Shown here: positions 4,835 to 12,130 of the stretch, piece after piece | Layout: every line of letters begins with the position of its first letter | Position numbering within the stretch: the first letter of the stretch is position 1 | From: JAAZBW01 sp035647855 | GTDB taxonomy: Bacteria; Actinomycetota; Actinomycetes; Actinomycetales; Actinomycetaceae | Assembly: GCA_035647855.1 (NCBI GenBank) | Contig: DASRMP010000067.1 | Span: 1-12,130 of the forward strand | Direction of reading: 5' to 3' | DNA: 12,130 bases | Position numbers and translations under genes: made by a program | Notes under the pieces: generated by a model | What the model was told of the DNA's origin: nothing | Database searches by the model: none | The model's input: the letters and a program-made list of their open reading frames with translations, nothing else

Positions 4835-5467
4835 ATGAGCGAACTTGCCATGACCCTCCTGCGGCTGTCTTTTCTGATCCTGCTCTGGGTGTTCGTGTGG
4901 GCTGCGATCTCCGTCCTCCGCCAGGACCTGTACTCGGTCACGCGCGTCACACAGCGGGGCCGCGGCCGCGCGCCCAAGCCATCCAAACCCGGCAAGCCCA
5001 CCAAGCGTGAACGCCGCGAACGCTCCGCCGCCTCCGGGGCCGCGCCACAGGCCGCGCCGGTGCCGGTGGGTTCCCCGGTGGGTTCCCCAGTCGGTTCCCC
5101 GGTGGGTTCCCCGGCCGGTTCCACCGCCGGCGCCCCGAACGTCCCGCCGCGAACCGTCGATCGAAGTGGGGGCCGCCCTCCGAGCCGCCTCCGCATCACG
5201 GTCGGCAAACTCGCCGGCACGTCGGTGCCGCTCGGGCGGTCGGCCGTCGTCGTCGGGCGTGCGCAGTCCTGCACCCTCGTCATCGACGACGACTACGCCT
5301 CCTCGCGCCACGCGCGGTTCTTCCCGAATGGTGACGTGTGGTTCGTCGAGGACCTCGGTTCCACGAACGGAACCTACGTCAACGGCCAGCGCATCACGGA
5401 ACCCACCCAGCTGGCGATCGGTCAGGAAGTGCGGATCGGGCAATCCGTGATGGAGCTGGCTCGGTGA
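4835..5467 (+). CDS. fhaB: FhaB (FipA-like): membrane-anchored FHA protein
   Basis: A 210-residue protein; GGAAGGA (4822-4828) precedes ATG 4835 by 6 nt. One membrane helix lies at about residues 7-28 (LLRLSFLILLWVFVWAAISVL). A basic, Pro-rich linker then contains five PVGS-type units at residues 77-96. The FHA domain at about 123-208 shows G141-R142, S156-S157-R158-H159 and S176-T177-N178-G179, the residues that contact phosphothreonine. In mycobacteria the matching protein, FipA/FhaB, links kinase signalling to division proteins such as FtsZ and FtsQ; a like role is inferred here. Its stop TGA overlaps the pstP GTG start by four bases (GTGA), so the two are translationally coupled. The linker is unusually repetitive; the FHA domain itself looks intact. 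Confidence 0.95.
   Translation: MSELAMTLLRLSFLILLWVFVWAAISVLRQDLYSVTRVTQRGRGRAPKPSKPGKPTKRERRERSAASGAAPQAAPVPVGSPVGSPVGSPVGSPAGSTAGAPNVPPRTVDRSGGRPPSRLRITVGKLAGTSVPLGRSAVVVGRAQSCTLVIDDDYASSRHARFFPNGDVWFVEDLGSTNGTYVNGQRITEPTQLAIGQEVRIGQSVMELAR
5063..5122 (+). repeat. Five 12-bp units encoding Pro-Val-Gly-Ser in the FhaB linker
   Basis: CCGGTGGGTTCC starts at 5063 and recurs every 12 bp for five copies, with small changes in the third (CCAGTCGGTTCC) and fifth (CCGGCCGGTTCC). Each unit is four codons, so copy number can change without loss of frame. It encodes residues 77-96, between the membrane helix and the FHA domain. Confidence 0.9.
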
Positions 5468-6810
5468 GCGTCCAGTTTCATTACGCGGCGCGGTCCGATG
5501 TCGGGCTCGTTCGGTCGAACAACCAGGACTCCGGGTACGCCGGCCCGCGGCTCCTCGTCCTCGCCGACGGCATGGGCGGGCCCGCCGGCGGCGATATCGC
5601 CTCGTCCGTCACAGTCGCGCATCTCGCTCCCCTCGACGACGACGTTCCCCCCGCCGACGATCTGATTCCCCTGCTTCGTGGCGCGATCGGGCGGGCGCAC
5701 GAGGAGCTTGTCGACCGCAGCCATCAGGACGAGGAGCTCTCCGGACTGGGCACCACCTGCATCGCGATTCTCCGCAGCGGCAACAAGCTCGGCATGGTTC
5801 ACATCGGGGACTCGCGCGCCTACCTTCTCCGCGGCAAGAAGCTCCAGCAGGTCACGGCCGATCACACGTACGTGCAGCACCTCGTGGACACCGGGAGGAT
5901 CACGGCCGAGGAGGCCGATTCCCACCCCAACCGCAACATGATTCTGCGGGCACTCGGTGACACCGCCGGCGAGGTGATCCTCGACGAGTCCGTCCGCGAG
6001 GCATGCCCCGGCGACCGGTGGCTCCTCTGCTCAGACGGCCTGTCGGGCATGGTCGGCCCGGAGACCATCGAAGAAGCGATGCTGAAGCTGAAGGACCCGG
6101 GCGAGTGCGCCGAGAAGCTCATCGACCTGGCGCTGCGTGCGGGCGGCACGGACAACATCACGGTCATCGTCTGCGACGTGATCGCGACGACGGCGATCCC
6201 CGCCGGGACGTCTCTGCCCACCGTCCCCGAGATCGTGGGCGCCGCGGCAAACAAGGCGTTCGCGAAGTCGCGTGCGTCCCGGCCGGAGCAGCAGGGCCCG
6301 GCCGAGCGCGCCGCCCAGCTCACTCGGGCCGGCATCCGTGCTGCGGAGGCAGAGCAGGAGGAGGAACGTCGCCCAAGGCGGCGCCGCCGCCTTGCCGGTG
6401 CCGTGATCGGCATCGCCCTCATCCTGGCGCTCCTCGCCGGCGGAGTCTGGGCGGGTTACCGCTGGACGCAGGCGCAGTACTTTGTCGCGGATGAGGACGG
6501 CCGGGTCACCATCTTCAAGGGAATCCCGCAATCGCTGGGCCCGCTCAACCTCTCCGAGGTCCACGAACGGACCGACATCCAAGTGGAACGCCTGACCGGT
6601 CTCGCCCAGAGCCGCCTCGAGGCTCCGATCACCCGCGGCTCGCTCGCGGAGGCGGAGGCCGTGGTCGAGAACCTGCGCTCCGAGATAGTCACGCCCGACG
6701 TCGAGCGCGCGATCGGCGTCTCCCGCCGGCTGGGCGGACCGAACGCGGACCTGTTACAGCAACCGGCCACAGGGACCACCTCCCCCGATTCGCAGACCGG
6801 GGCACCGTGA
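5464..6810 (+). CDS. pstP: PstP-type PP2C Ser/Thr protein phosphatase
   Basis: A 448-residue protein from GTG 5464, chosen because it overlaps the fhaB stop by GTGA and has GGAG (5452-5455) 8 nt upstream; the N-terminus VSVQFHYAARSDVGLVRSNNQD then matches the normal PP2C start. The cytoplasmic PP2C domain spans about 1-240, with the metal-binding aspartates D35 (ADGMGG), D191 (CSDGLSG) and D230 (GGTDN), plus the GTTC and HIGDSRAYL motifs. A basic stretch (RRPRRRRR) precedes a single membrane helix at about 310-332. The outside part of about 115 residues has no recognised domain. It removes phosphates from Thr/Ser of the PASTA kinase and its substrates, using Mn2+ or Mg2+. The stop overlaps the rodA start (GTGATG), fitting translational coupling. 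The length is somewhat below that of mycobacterial PstP (about 514 residues). Confidence 0.96.
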   Translation: MSVQFHYAARSDVGLVRSNNQDSGYAGPRLLVLADGMGGPAGGDIASSVTVAHLAPLDDDVPPADDLIPLLRGAIGRAHEELVDRSHQDEELSGLGTTCIAILRSGNKLGMVHIGDSRAYLLRGKKLQQVTADHTYVQHLVDTGRITAEEADSHPNRNMILRALGDTAGEVILDESVREACPGDRWLLCSDGLSGMVGPETIEEAMLKLKDPGECAEKLIDLALRAGGTDNITVIVCDVIATTAIPAGTSLPTVPEIVGAAANKAFAKSRASRPEQQGPAERAAQLTRAGIRAAEAEQEEERRPRRRRRLAGAVIGIALILALLAGGVWAGYRWTQAQYFVADEDGRVTIFKGIPQSLGPLNLSEVHERTDIQVERLTGLAQSRLEAPITRGSLAEAEAVVENLRSEIVTPDVERAIGVSRRLGGPNADLLQQPATGTTSPDSQTGAP

Positions 6811-8378
6811 TGGCAACAGTGACTCACGAACGCGTGCGCACCGGCCGCGGTTACGAGTTGATTCTGCTGATCCTCGCGGTCGGTATCGGGATCCTCGGAT
6901 ACGTCCAGGTCGGGCTCTCCATGAACGACGTGGTTCCGGCGAACCTCGTGGTGCAGGCATCGGTCTTCACCGCCCTCGCGGTGATCGTGCACCTGCTCGT
7001 TCGCTGGAAGGCGCCGTACGCGGATCCCGTGATTCTCCCCACCGCCGTCGCCCTCACGGGGATCGGTCTCACGGCGATCTACCGTTTGGACATTTCCTAC
7101 GCCGCGCGCGGTGAGGCCACTGGTTTCGCTCCGCGCCAGTTGGTGTGGATGCTGATCGGGATGGCGGCGGCGGTCGCGGTGGTCTTCCTGCTCAAGGACC
7201 ACCGCATTCTCAAGCGTTACTCGTACGTGTTCCTGATAGCCGGCCTCGTGCTGTTGCTGCTCCCCCTCACGCCGGGACTCGGGAAGGAGATCAACGGCTC
7301 GCAGATCTGGATTGGCATCGGCCCGTTCTCCTTCCAGCCCGCAGAGATCGCCAAGATCTGTCTCGCCATCTTTTTCGCCGGATACCTCGTTGACGCGCGG
7401 GACAACCTCGCGCTCGCCGGGCCGAAGGTGCTGGGCATGCGCCTGCCGCGCGTGCGAGACCTCGGTCCGATCCTGGTCGCGTGGGCCGTGGCGATCCTCG
7501 TTCTCGTGTTCCAGCGTGACCTGGGAACCTCGTTGCTGTTCTTCGGGTTCTTCGTGGCGATGCTCTATGTCGCTACCGAGCGCGTCTCGTGGGTGGTGAT
7601 CGGCCTCGTACTGTTCGGCGGGGCCGCGATTGTGGCCATGCAGCTCTTCCCCCACGTCACGGCCCGCGTGGACGTGTGGATCAACGCGCTCGACCCGGTC
7701 ATCTACGACCGGGCTCCCGGAGGCTCGTTCCAAGTGGTCCAAGGGTTGTTCGGCATGGCCTCCGGCGGCCTGTTCGGGACGGGATGGGGCCACGGCTTCC
7801 CGTATCTCGTTCCCTACGCCAACTCGGACTTCATTTGGGCGACCCTGGGCGAGGAACTCGGCCTCACCGGCCTTCTCGCCATCCTGGTGATCTACATGAT
7901 TTTCATCGAGCGCGGCATCCGCACCGGCATGGGAGTGCGCGACGGCTTCGGCAAGCTGATGTGCGCCGGTCTATCCTTCTTCGTTGCTCTCCAGTGCTTC
8001 GTTGTGATCGGTGGCGTCACCCGCCTTATCCCGCTGACGGGCCTGACCCTCCCGTTCATGGCATACGGCGGCTCGTCGCTGTTGTCCAACTGGATCATCG
8101 TTGGCTTGTTGCTGCGCATCTCGAACGAGGCACGCGAGCCCGCACCCGTCCAGACCCCCCTCGACACCGGATTGATCGCCAAGGTTCTCACTGAGACGCC
8201 TGCGGCCGCCGTCGAGATCACGGCCGATCAGGAACCCGTTACCGACGGTGAACTCACCCAGCAGGTCGAACTGCCTCCGCCCGCGAAACTCATCTCCGGG
8301 CCAGAAACTGATCGGAGCACTCGCGGCATCGATCCGGACACCCCTCACGGCGACGAGACGCAGGTGATCCGTCCATGA
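6810..8378 (+). CDS. rodA: SEDS-family peptidoglycan glycosyltransferase (RodA/FtsW type)
   Basis: A 522-residue multi-pass membrane protein with about ten to twelve hydrophobic helices and a C-terminal tail of about 80 residues rich in Glu, Pro and Thr that should lie in the cytoplasm. SEDS signatures are present: FQRDLGTSLLFFG, the QVVQGLFGMASGGLFGTGWG segment, SDFIWATLGEELG and the late PLTGLTLPFMAYGGSS motif. Asp340 in SDFIW matches the Asp needed for catalysis in RodA and FtsW. The protein polymerises glycan strands from lipid II, usually with a class B PBP partner; here pbpA follows directly with an ATGA overlap. ATG 6810 was chosen over GTG 6807 because GGGG (6799-6802) is better placed for it; either overlaps the pstP stop. 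The gene name follows cluster position. FtsW is the alternative by sequence alone. The Thr/Glu-rich tail could be a kinase target, which is inference. Confidence 0.94.
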   Translation: MATVTHERVRTGRGYELILLILAVGIGILGYVQVGLSMNDVVPANLVVQASVFTALAVIVHLLVRWKAPYADPVILPTAVALTGIGLTAIYRLDISYAARGEATGFAPRQLVWMLIGMAAAVAVVFLLKDHRILKRYSYVFLIAGLVLLLLPLTPGLGKEINGSQIWIGIGPFSFQPAEIAKICLAIFFAGYLVDARDNLALAGPKVLGMRLPRVRDLGPILVAWAVAILVLVFQRDLGTSLLFFGFFVAMLYVATERVSWVVIGLVLFGGAAIVAMQLFPHVTARVDVWINALDPVIYDRAPGGSFQVVQGLFGMASGGLFGTGWGHGFPYLVPYANSDFIWATLGEELGLTGLLAILVIYMIFIERGIRTGMGVRDGFGKLMCAGLSFFVALQCFVVIGGVTRLIPLTGLTLPFMAYGGSSLLSNWIIVGLLLRISNEAREPAPVQTPLDTGLIAKVLTETPAAAVEITADQEPVTDGELTQQVELPPPAKLISGPETDRSTRGIDPDTPHGDETQVIRP

Positions 8379-9835
8379 ACGTCCCACTCCGGCGGCTCGG
8401 TTTGATGATCGGCGTGATGCTGATCGCACTCATGCTCTCCACCACAGTCGTCCAGTTCTTCCAGGCGCCCTCGCTCAACGCCGACTCCCGCAACGTCCGC
8501 ACGATCTACCGCCAGTACTCCACCGACCGCGGCCCGATCGTGGTGGCCGGCGAGTCCGTGGCATGGTCCGAGCCGACCGACGACCCCATCTACCAGTTCC
8601 AGCGCGTCTACGGGCAGGGATCCCTCTACGCGCACCTGACCGGCTACTTCTCGGTCGCCCACAACTCCTCGACCGGTGTCGAGCGCTACGCGAACGAGGT
8701 TCTCGGCGGCACGGCGGACTCACTGCTGCTCTCCCGCATCCAGGACCTCTTCACGGGCCGCCAGCCGCAGGGCGGATCCGTGGAACTGACGATCGACCCC
8801 GCCGTCCAGAGCACCATGGCATCGGTGCTCGAACGGCACACCGGCGCCGCCGTCGCACTGAACCCGAAGACGGGCGCGATCCTCGGCATGTACTCCTCGC
8901 CGTCGTTCGACCCCAACCTCATCGCCGTCCGCGACCGTGAGGCCGCGGAGGCCAACTACCAGGCCCTGCTGGAAGACCCGGACCGCCCGATGGACAACCG
9001 AGCCATCGGCGGCATCCTGTACGCGCCGGGCTCCACGTTCAAGGTGGTCACCACTGCCGCGTACCTCGAGGGCGATCCCGCGCGAGATGCCCACAGCATC
9101 GTCCCCACGGCGCCGCAGCTCACGCTGCCCCAGACCACGAACATCATGCACAACCCCGGTGGGCTGGCGTGCGGGCCGACCGACACCGGTGAACTCATCT
9201 ACGCCTTCCGCAACTCCTGCAACACGACTTTCGCACAGCTCGCGATGGACATGGGTCACGCGGAGATGGCCGAGATGACGAGTGCGCTCGGCTTCGGCCA
9301 GGAGCTCAGCATCCCGCTCACGGTCACGCCGTCGGTCTACCCGGAGGTCGACAGCGACGCCCAGCTCGCGCTCACCGCGATCGGCCAGTTCGACGTCCGC
9401 ATGTCCGTCCTGCAGAACGCCATGGTTGCCGCCGCCGTCGCCAACGACGGCGTCCTGATGACCCCATATCTCATCGAAGTCGAGCGTGACGCGGACCTCG
9501 GCGTCATCGGCCGGACCGACCCGAGCGAGTTCTCGCGGCCGTTCTCCGAACGCACCGCCGCCTCGCTCACCGAGATGATGATCGCTGTGGTGAACGACGG
9601 CACCGGACGGCCGGCGCAGCTGTCGGGCGTGCAGATCGCGGGGAAGACGGGCACGGCCGAGACCGGCACCGCGCGGGCGCAGCACGCGTGGATGATCGCG
9701 TTTGCGCCGGCGGACGACCCGCAGATCGCGCTCGCCGTCGTCCTCGAGCACGGCGGCGCCCTCGGAACGGACGCGTATGGCGGCTCCGCCGTCGGACCGC
9801 TCATTCGGGAGATCGTGCGAGCAGCCGTGCAATGA
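8375..9835 (+). CDS. pbpA: PbpA: class B penicillin-binding protein, D,D-transpeptidase
   Basis: A 486-residue protein close to the usual actinobacterial PbpA length. An N-terminal signal anchor lies at about residues 7-29. Residues 30-150 form the linker and PBP dimer region (TDRGPIVVAGESVAWS, LTGYFS, GVERYANEVLGG). The transpeptidase domain carries all three active-site motifs: S220-T-F-K223 with the acylated Ser220, S281-C-N283, and K424-T-G426. It cross-links stem peptides in the cell wall, outside the membrane, and is a beta-lactam target. The upstream SEDS partner overlaps by four bases (ATGA), so both products are probably made in step; together they form a polymerase and cross-linking unit. 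In mycobacteria PbpA is linked to division and is under PknB control. Nothing appears truncated or missing. The following gene is 123 bp away and may have its own promoter. Confidence 0.96.
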   Translation: MNVPLRRLGLMIGVMLIALMLSTTVVQFFQAPSLNADSRNVRTIYRQYSTDRGPIVVAGESVAWSEPTDDPIYQFQRVYGQGSLYAHLTGYFSVAHNSSTGVERYANEVLGGTADSLLLSRIQDLFTGRQPQGGSVELTIDPAVQSTMASVLERHTGAAVALNPKTGAILGMYSSPSFDPNLIAVRDREAAEANYQALLEDPDRPMDNRAIGGILYAPGSTFKVVTTAAYLEGDPARDAHSIVPTAPQLTLPQTTNIMHNPGGLACGPTDTGELIYAFRNSCNTTFAQLAMDMGHAEMAEMTSALGFGQELSIPLTVTPSVYPEVDSDAQLALTAIGQFDVRMSVLQNAMVAAAVANDGVLMTPYLIEVERDADLGVIGRTDPSEFSRPFSERTAASLTEMMIAVVNDGTGRPAQLSGVQIAGKTGTAETGTARAQHAWMIAFAPADDPQIALAVVLEHGGALGTDAYGGSAVGPLIREIVRAAVQ

Positions 9836-9893
9836 GATCAACCGCTCACGCCCACCCAACTGCGAAGCGTCAGGACCCCTCTCGGTCCGGCGA

Positions 9894-9899
9894 TACCCT
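9894..9899 (+). promoter_or_regulatory. Possible -10 box upstream of the kinase gene
   Basis: TACCCT fits the TANNNT -10 pattern, 59 bp before the kinase GTG. No convincing -35 lies 16-18 bp upstream. TTGACT at 9901-9906 looks like a -35 but has no matching -10. The kinase may also be read through from pbpA, since no terminator is seen between them. Confidence 0.3.
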
Positions 9900-9914
9900 A
9901 TTGACTGCGATGAC

Positions 9915-9937
9915 CCGAACGGTCACGGCCCGTTCGG
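9915..9937 (+). promoter_or_regulatory. Perfect hairpin in the kinase leader
   Basis: CCGAACGG (9915-9922) and CCGTTCGG (9930-9937) form an 8-bp stem with a 7-nt loop, 10 bp before the ribosome site GAGGAGG (9948-9954). It has no T run, so it is not a typical terminator. It could be an operator palindrome or an mRNA structure affecting translation of the kinase. Confidence 0.5.
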
Positions 9938-9958
9938 CGGTCGTGATGAGGAGGACCA

Positions 9959-12085
9959 GTGTCTGAGAACGTTCCGCGCATGCTTGCCGGCCGATACGAG
10001 ATGGGCGAGCTCATCGGGCGTGGGGGCATGGCCGCGGTCCACATCGGGTATGACACGCGGCTCTCGCGCACCGTTGCCATCAAGTTGCTCCGCACGGATC
10101 TCGCGGAGGACTCCACCTTTCACGCACGATTCCGGCGCGAGGCCCAGTCCGCCGCGGCGCTGAATCACCCCGCGATCGTCGCCGTCTACGACACGGGTGA
10201 GGAATCCGTCACCGACGCCACCGGCCGGACCCAGGTGCTGCCATACATCGTGATGGAGTACGTCGAGGGCCACACCGTCCGCGAACTACTCAAGGACGGT
10301 TCTGCAGTCCCGATTGACGAGGCCGTCGAGATCTCGGTCGGAGTGCTCGGCGCGCTCGAGTACGCCCACAACGAGGGCATCGTGCACCGAGACATCAAGC
10401 CCGGGAACATCATGCTCACCCCCACCGGCCGGGTGAAGGTCATGGACTTCGGCATTGCGCGCGTCATGGCGGACAATGCCGCCACCGTGACCGCGCCGAA
10501 CTCCGTCGTCGGCACCGCGCAGTACCTCTCCCCCGAGCAGGCGCGTGGCGAGTCAGTCGATCAGCGCTCCGATATCTACTCCATGGGCTGCGTGCTCTAC
10601 GAACTGCTGACGGGCCGGCCCCCGTTCCAGGGCGAGTCGGCCATCTCCGTCGCCTATCAGCACGTCCGCGAAGTGCCGACGTCGCCGTCGGAGATTGCCT
10701 CGGACGTGCCCGACGAACTCGACCGCGTGGCCATGAAGGCCCTCGCCAAAGATCGCGACCTCCGATACCAGGATGCCGGTGAGTTCCGCACCGACCTGCT
10801 TGCCGTACTCCACGGTGGCACCGTCGCGGCGCCCGCGACCACGCAGTGGCTCTCGACCGCCGACCCCGTTCCCCCCGCACCTCCGACCCGCGTTCAATCC
10901 CCTGCGACCGCGGTGATGCCGCTCGGAGCCAGTACGCCGGAATCGACTCCTGCGTCGAGGACGGCCACGGCCACGGCTCCGGCCACGACCGCACGTCCCA
11001 TCGACGACGACACTGCCCGCCAGTCCCGGTGGTGGGTGTGGTTGCTTGTGCTGGCCGGACTCGTGGCGCTCGGCTTCGGCGTCTGGGCCGCCATGAACAA
11101 CGGCCCTCTGGCGGAGAGAAAGGCGATCCCCGATGTGGAGGGCCTCAATCAGGCCGATGCGGCAGCGTTGATCGGCGGCGAAGGCCTCGAATTCGTCGAC
11201 GGCGGAACTGAGTCCTCCGACACGATCGATGCCGGCCTCGCCACCCGCTCCGACCCCACTGCCGGGACGGAAGTGGACGAGGGCAGCGAGGTCACGGTCT
11301 ACTTTTCCGCCGGTCCGGACTCCGTACTGGTTCCCGACACCACCGGAATGAACGCCCAGCAGGCGCGAAACATCCTCGAGGCGGAAGGATTCAGGTTCGG
11401 CATCCCCCAGAACGAGGACGCTCCGGGGGTCCAGGAAGGGCGGGTCGTCAGGAGCAACCCGGCCTCGGGCGCCGAGGCTCCGCGAGGCTCCGAGGTGGTG
11501 GTCTATCTCGGCTCGGGACAGGTCGCACTTCCTGATCTCAGCGGGATGTCCGAGGAGGCCGCCCTGCGCACACTGGACGAACTCAAGCTTCAGCGAGTGG
11601 TCGAGCGAGTCGAGTCCACGAGCGTCTCGCCCGGCAACGTGGTCAGCACCGACCCGGGACCGGGCAGGGTCGGCATCGGCACTCTTGTTACCCTCCAGGT
11701 CTCACAGGGCGCCGCCAACGAGCCACCGATCATCTCCGGCGTGGGCCCCGTCACCATCGAGCAGGGCAGCGCCTTCAATCCGATGGCAGGCGTCTCCGCG
11801 AGCGATCCAGAAGACGGCGACATCACCTCGAGCATCGAGGTTCAAGGCCTCCAGGACCTCGACACGAACACCCCCGGCGCCTATCTGCTCACCTATGTGG
11901 TCGCCGACAGCGGCGGGGCCACGGCCGAAGTCGCCCGGGTTGTGACCGTGACTGCTTCCCCGACCGCGACCTCGCCGGGCGGCGCCGGCGGCGGGAACGG
12001 CGGCGGCAACGGCGGCGGGAACAGCGGAAACGGTGAGGACGGCGACACCGGTTCCCCGCCGAACGCCAACAACGGGAACGCGTAG
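9959..12085 (+). CDS. pknB: PknB-type PASTA Ser/Thr kinase with added C-terminal Ig-like domain
   Basis: A 708-residue protein from GTG 9959; GAGGAGG (9948-9954) lies 4 nt upstream. The kinase domain (about 10-280) has the Gly loop GRGGMA, K42, E61, H143-R-D-I-K-P-G-N150, D163-F-G165 and SPEQARGE. T176 and T178 in the activation loop match the autophosphorylated pair of mycobacterial PknB. A Pro/Thr/Ala-rich juxtamembrane stretch leads to one membrane helix at about 358-379. Outside lie three PASTA repeats, starting near 388 (KAIPDVEGL), 456 (VLVPDTTGM) and 522 (VALPDLSGM), the muropeptide and lipid II sensors of this family. Residues 587-665 form an Ig-like domain of the DUF5011 kind (DPEDGDITS, PGAYLLTYVVADSGG), then a Gly/Asn-rich tail of about 40 residues. 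Mycobacterial PknB has four PASTA repeats and no Ig domain. The kinase signals to FhaA, FhaB and wall synthesis; PstP counters it. No pknA precedes it. Confidence 0.95.
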   Translation: MSENVPRMLAGRYEMGELIGRGGMAAVHIGYDTRLSRTVAIKLLRTDLAEDSTFHARFRREAQSAAALNHPAIVAVYDTGEESVTDATGRTQVLPYIVMEYVEGHTVRELLKDGSAVPIDEAVEISVGVLGALEYAHNEGIVHRDIKPGNIMLTPTGRVKVMDFGIARVMADNAATVTAPNSVVGTAQYLSPEQARGESVDQRSDIYSMGCVLYELLTGRPPFQGESAISVAYQHVREVPTSPSEIASDVPDELDRVAMKALAKDRDLRYQDAGEFRTDLLAVLHGGTVAAPATTQWLSTADPVPPAPPTRVQSPATAVMPLGASTPESTPASRTATATAPATTARPIDDDTARQSRWWVWLLVLAGLVALGFGVWAAMNNGPLAERKAIPDVEGLNQADAAALIGGEGLEFVDGGTESSDTIDAGLATRSDPTAGTEVDEGSEVTVYFSAGPDSVLVPDTTGMNAQQARNILEAEGFRFGIPQNEDAPGVQEGRVVRSNPASGAEAPRGSEVVVYLGSGQVALPDLSGMSEEAALRTLDELKLQRVVERVESTSVSPGNVVSTDPGPGRVGIGTLVTLQVSQGAANEPPIISGVGPVTIEQGSAFNPMAGVSASDPEDGDITSSIEVQGLQDLDTNTPGAYLLTYVVADSGGATAEVARVVTVTASPTATSPGGAGGGNGGGNGGGNSGNGEDGDTGSPPNANNGNA

Positions 12086-12130
12086 CCGGGGCCGTGTGGC
12101 CACGCGGCGTCCCGGCCACACGGCCCCGGC
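12085..12130 (+). terminator. Terminator-like hairpin directly after the kinase
   Basis: GCCGGGGCCGTGTGGCC (12085-12101) and its exact complement at 12114-12130 form a perfect 17-bp stem with a 12-nt loop. The stem begins on the last base of the TAG stop codon. Any T tract would lie beyond the window. Strong GC stems without T runs are common as terminators in actinobacteria. It suggests the kinase is the last gene of this cluster. Confidence 0.8.

Noticed and set aside
4136..5443. 435-codon minus-strand open frame opposite fhaA and fhaB
   Set aside because: It is a shadow of two well-supported genes; the product is an Asp/Arg/Gly-rich sequence without domains.
6456..7793. 445-codon minus-strand open frame opposite pstP and rodA
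   Set aside because: It is a GC-driven shadow; the plus-strand frames carry clear PP2C and SEDS motifs.
9901..9906. TTGACT as a -35 box for the kinase
   Set aside because: No TANNNT -10 box lies 16-18 bp downstream; the following sequence is GC-rich and forms the hairpin instead.

Overview
The window is high-GC DNA carrying the conserved actinobacterial growth and division signalling cluster in its usual order: fhaA, fhaB, pstP, a SEDS glycosyltransferase (rodA type), pbpA and a PASTA Ser/Thr kinase (pknB type). This order, the G/C-rich third codon positions and the FhaA-specific N-terminal domain point to an actinobacterium. The kinase has an added Ig-like domain and there is no second kinase (pknA), which would fit the order Actinomycetales, but genus cannot be fixed from this sequence.

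Layout. 2-1294 (+) is the 3' part of an unrecognised two-helix membrane protein with a Gly-rich C-terminal stretch. 1320-2066 (-) converges on it and encodes an unrecognised protein with two C-terminal membrane helices. 2067-3311 is a 1.2-kb non-coding region made almost entirely of at least five unrelated short repeat families placed side by side. 3312-3983 (+) is a TetR-family regulator. 4112-9835 (+) is a tightly packed operon fhaA-fhaB-pstP-rodA-pbpA, with stop/start overlaps at three junctions. 9836-9958 is a leader with a possible promoter and a hairpin. 9959-12085 is the kinase, followed at once by a perfect 17-bp-stem terminator-like hairpin at the window edge.

How the genes work together. 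By family knowledge, the kinase senses muropeptide or lipid II through its outside PASTA domains and phosphorylates Thr residues. PstP reverses this. FhaA and FhaB read phospho-Thr through FHA domains and pass the signal to wall-precursor and division machinery. The SEDS protein polymerises glycan strands and PbpA cross-links them. The cluster is therefore wall synthesis plus its phospho-switch.

The most unusual part is the repeat region. Array A (2262-2641) holds fifteen sites, eleven forward-reading and five reverse-reading with one site shared, of a 16-bp motif. Sites are spaced 19-21, 30-31 or 41 bp apart, close to whole turns of the helix, and all switch strand at a perfect 26-bp palindrome. 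Array B (2673-2934) has a different 17-bp motif but the same plan: about 41-42 bp spacing and a strand switch in the middle. Motifs C, D and E follow. Shared architecture without shared sequence suggests protein-binding arrays or mobile palindromic repeats gathered at one site. Their function is unknown.
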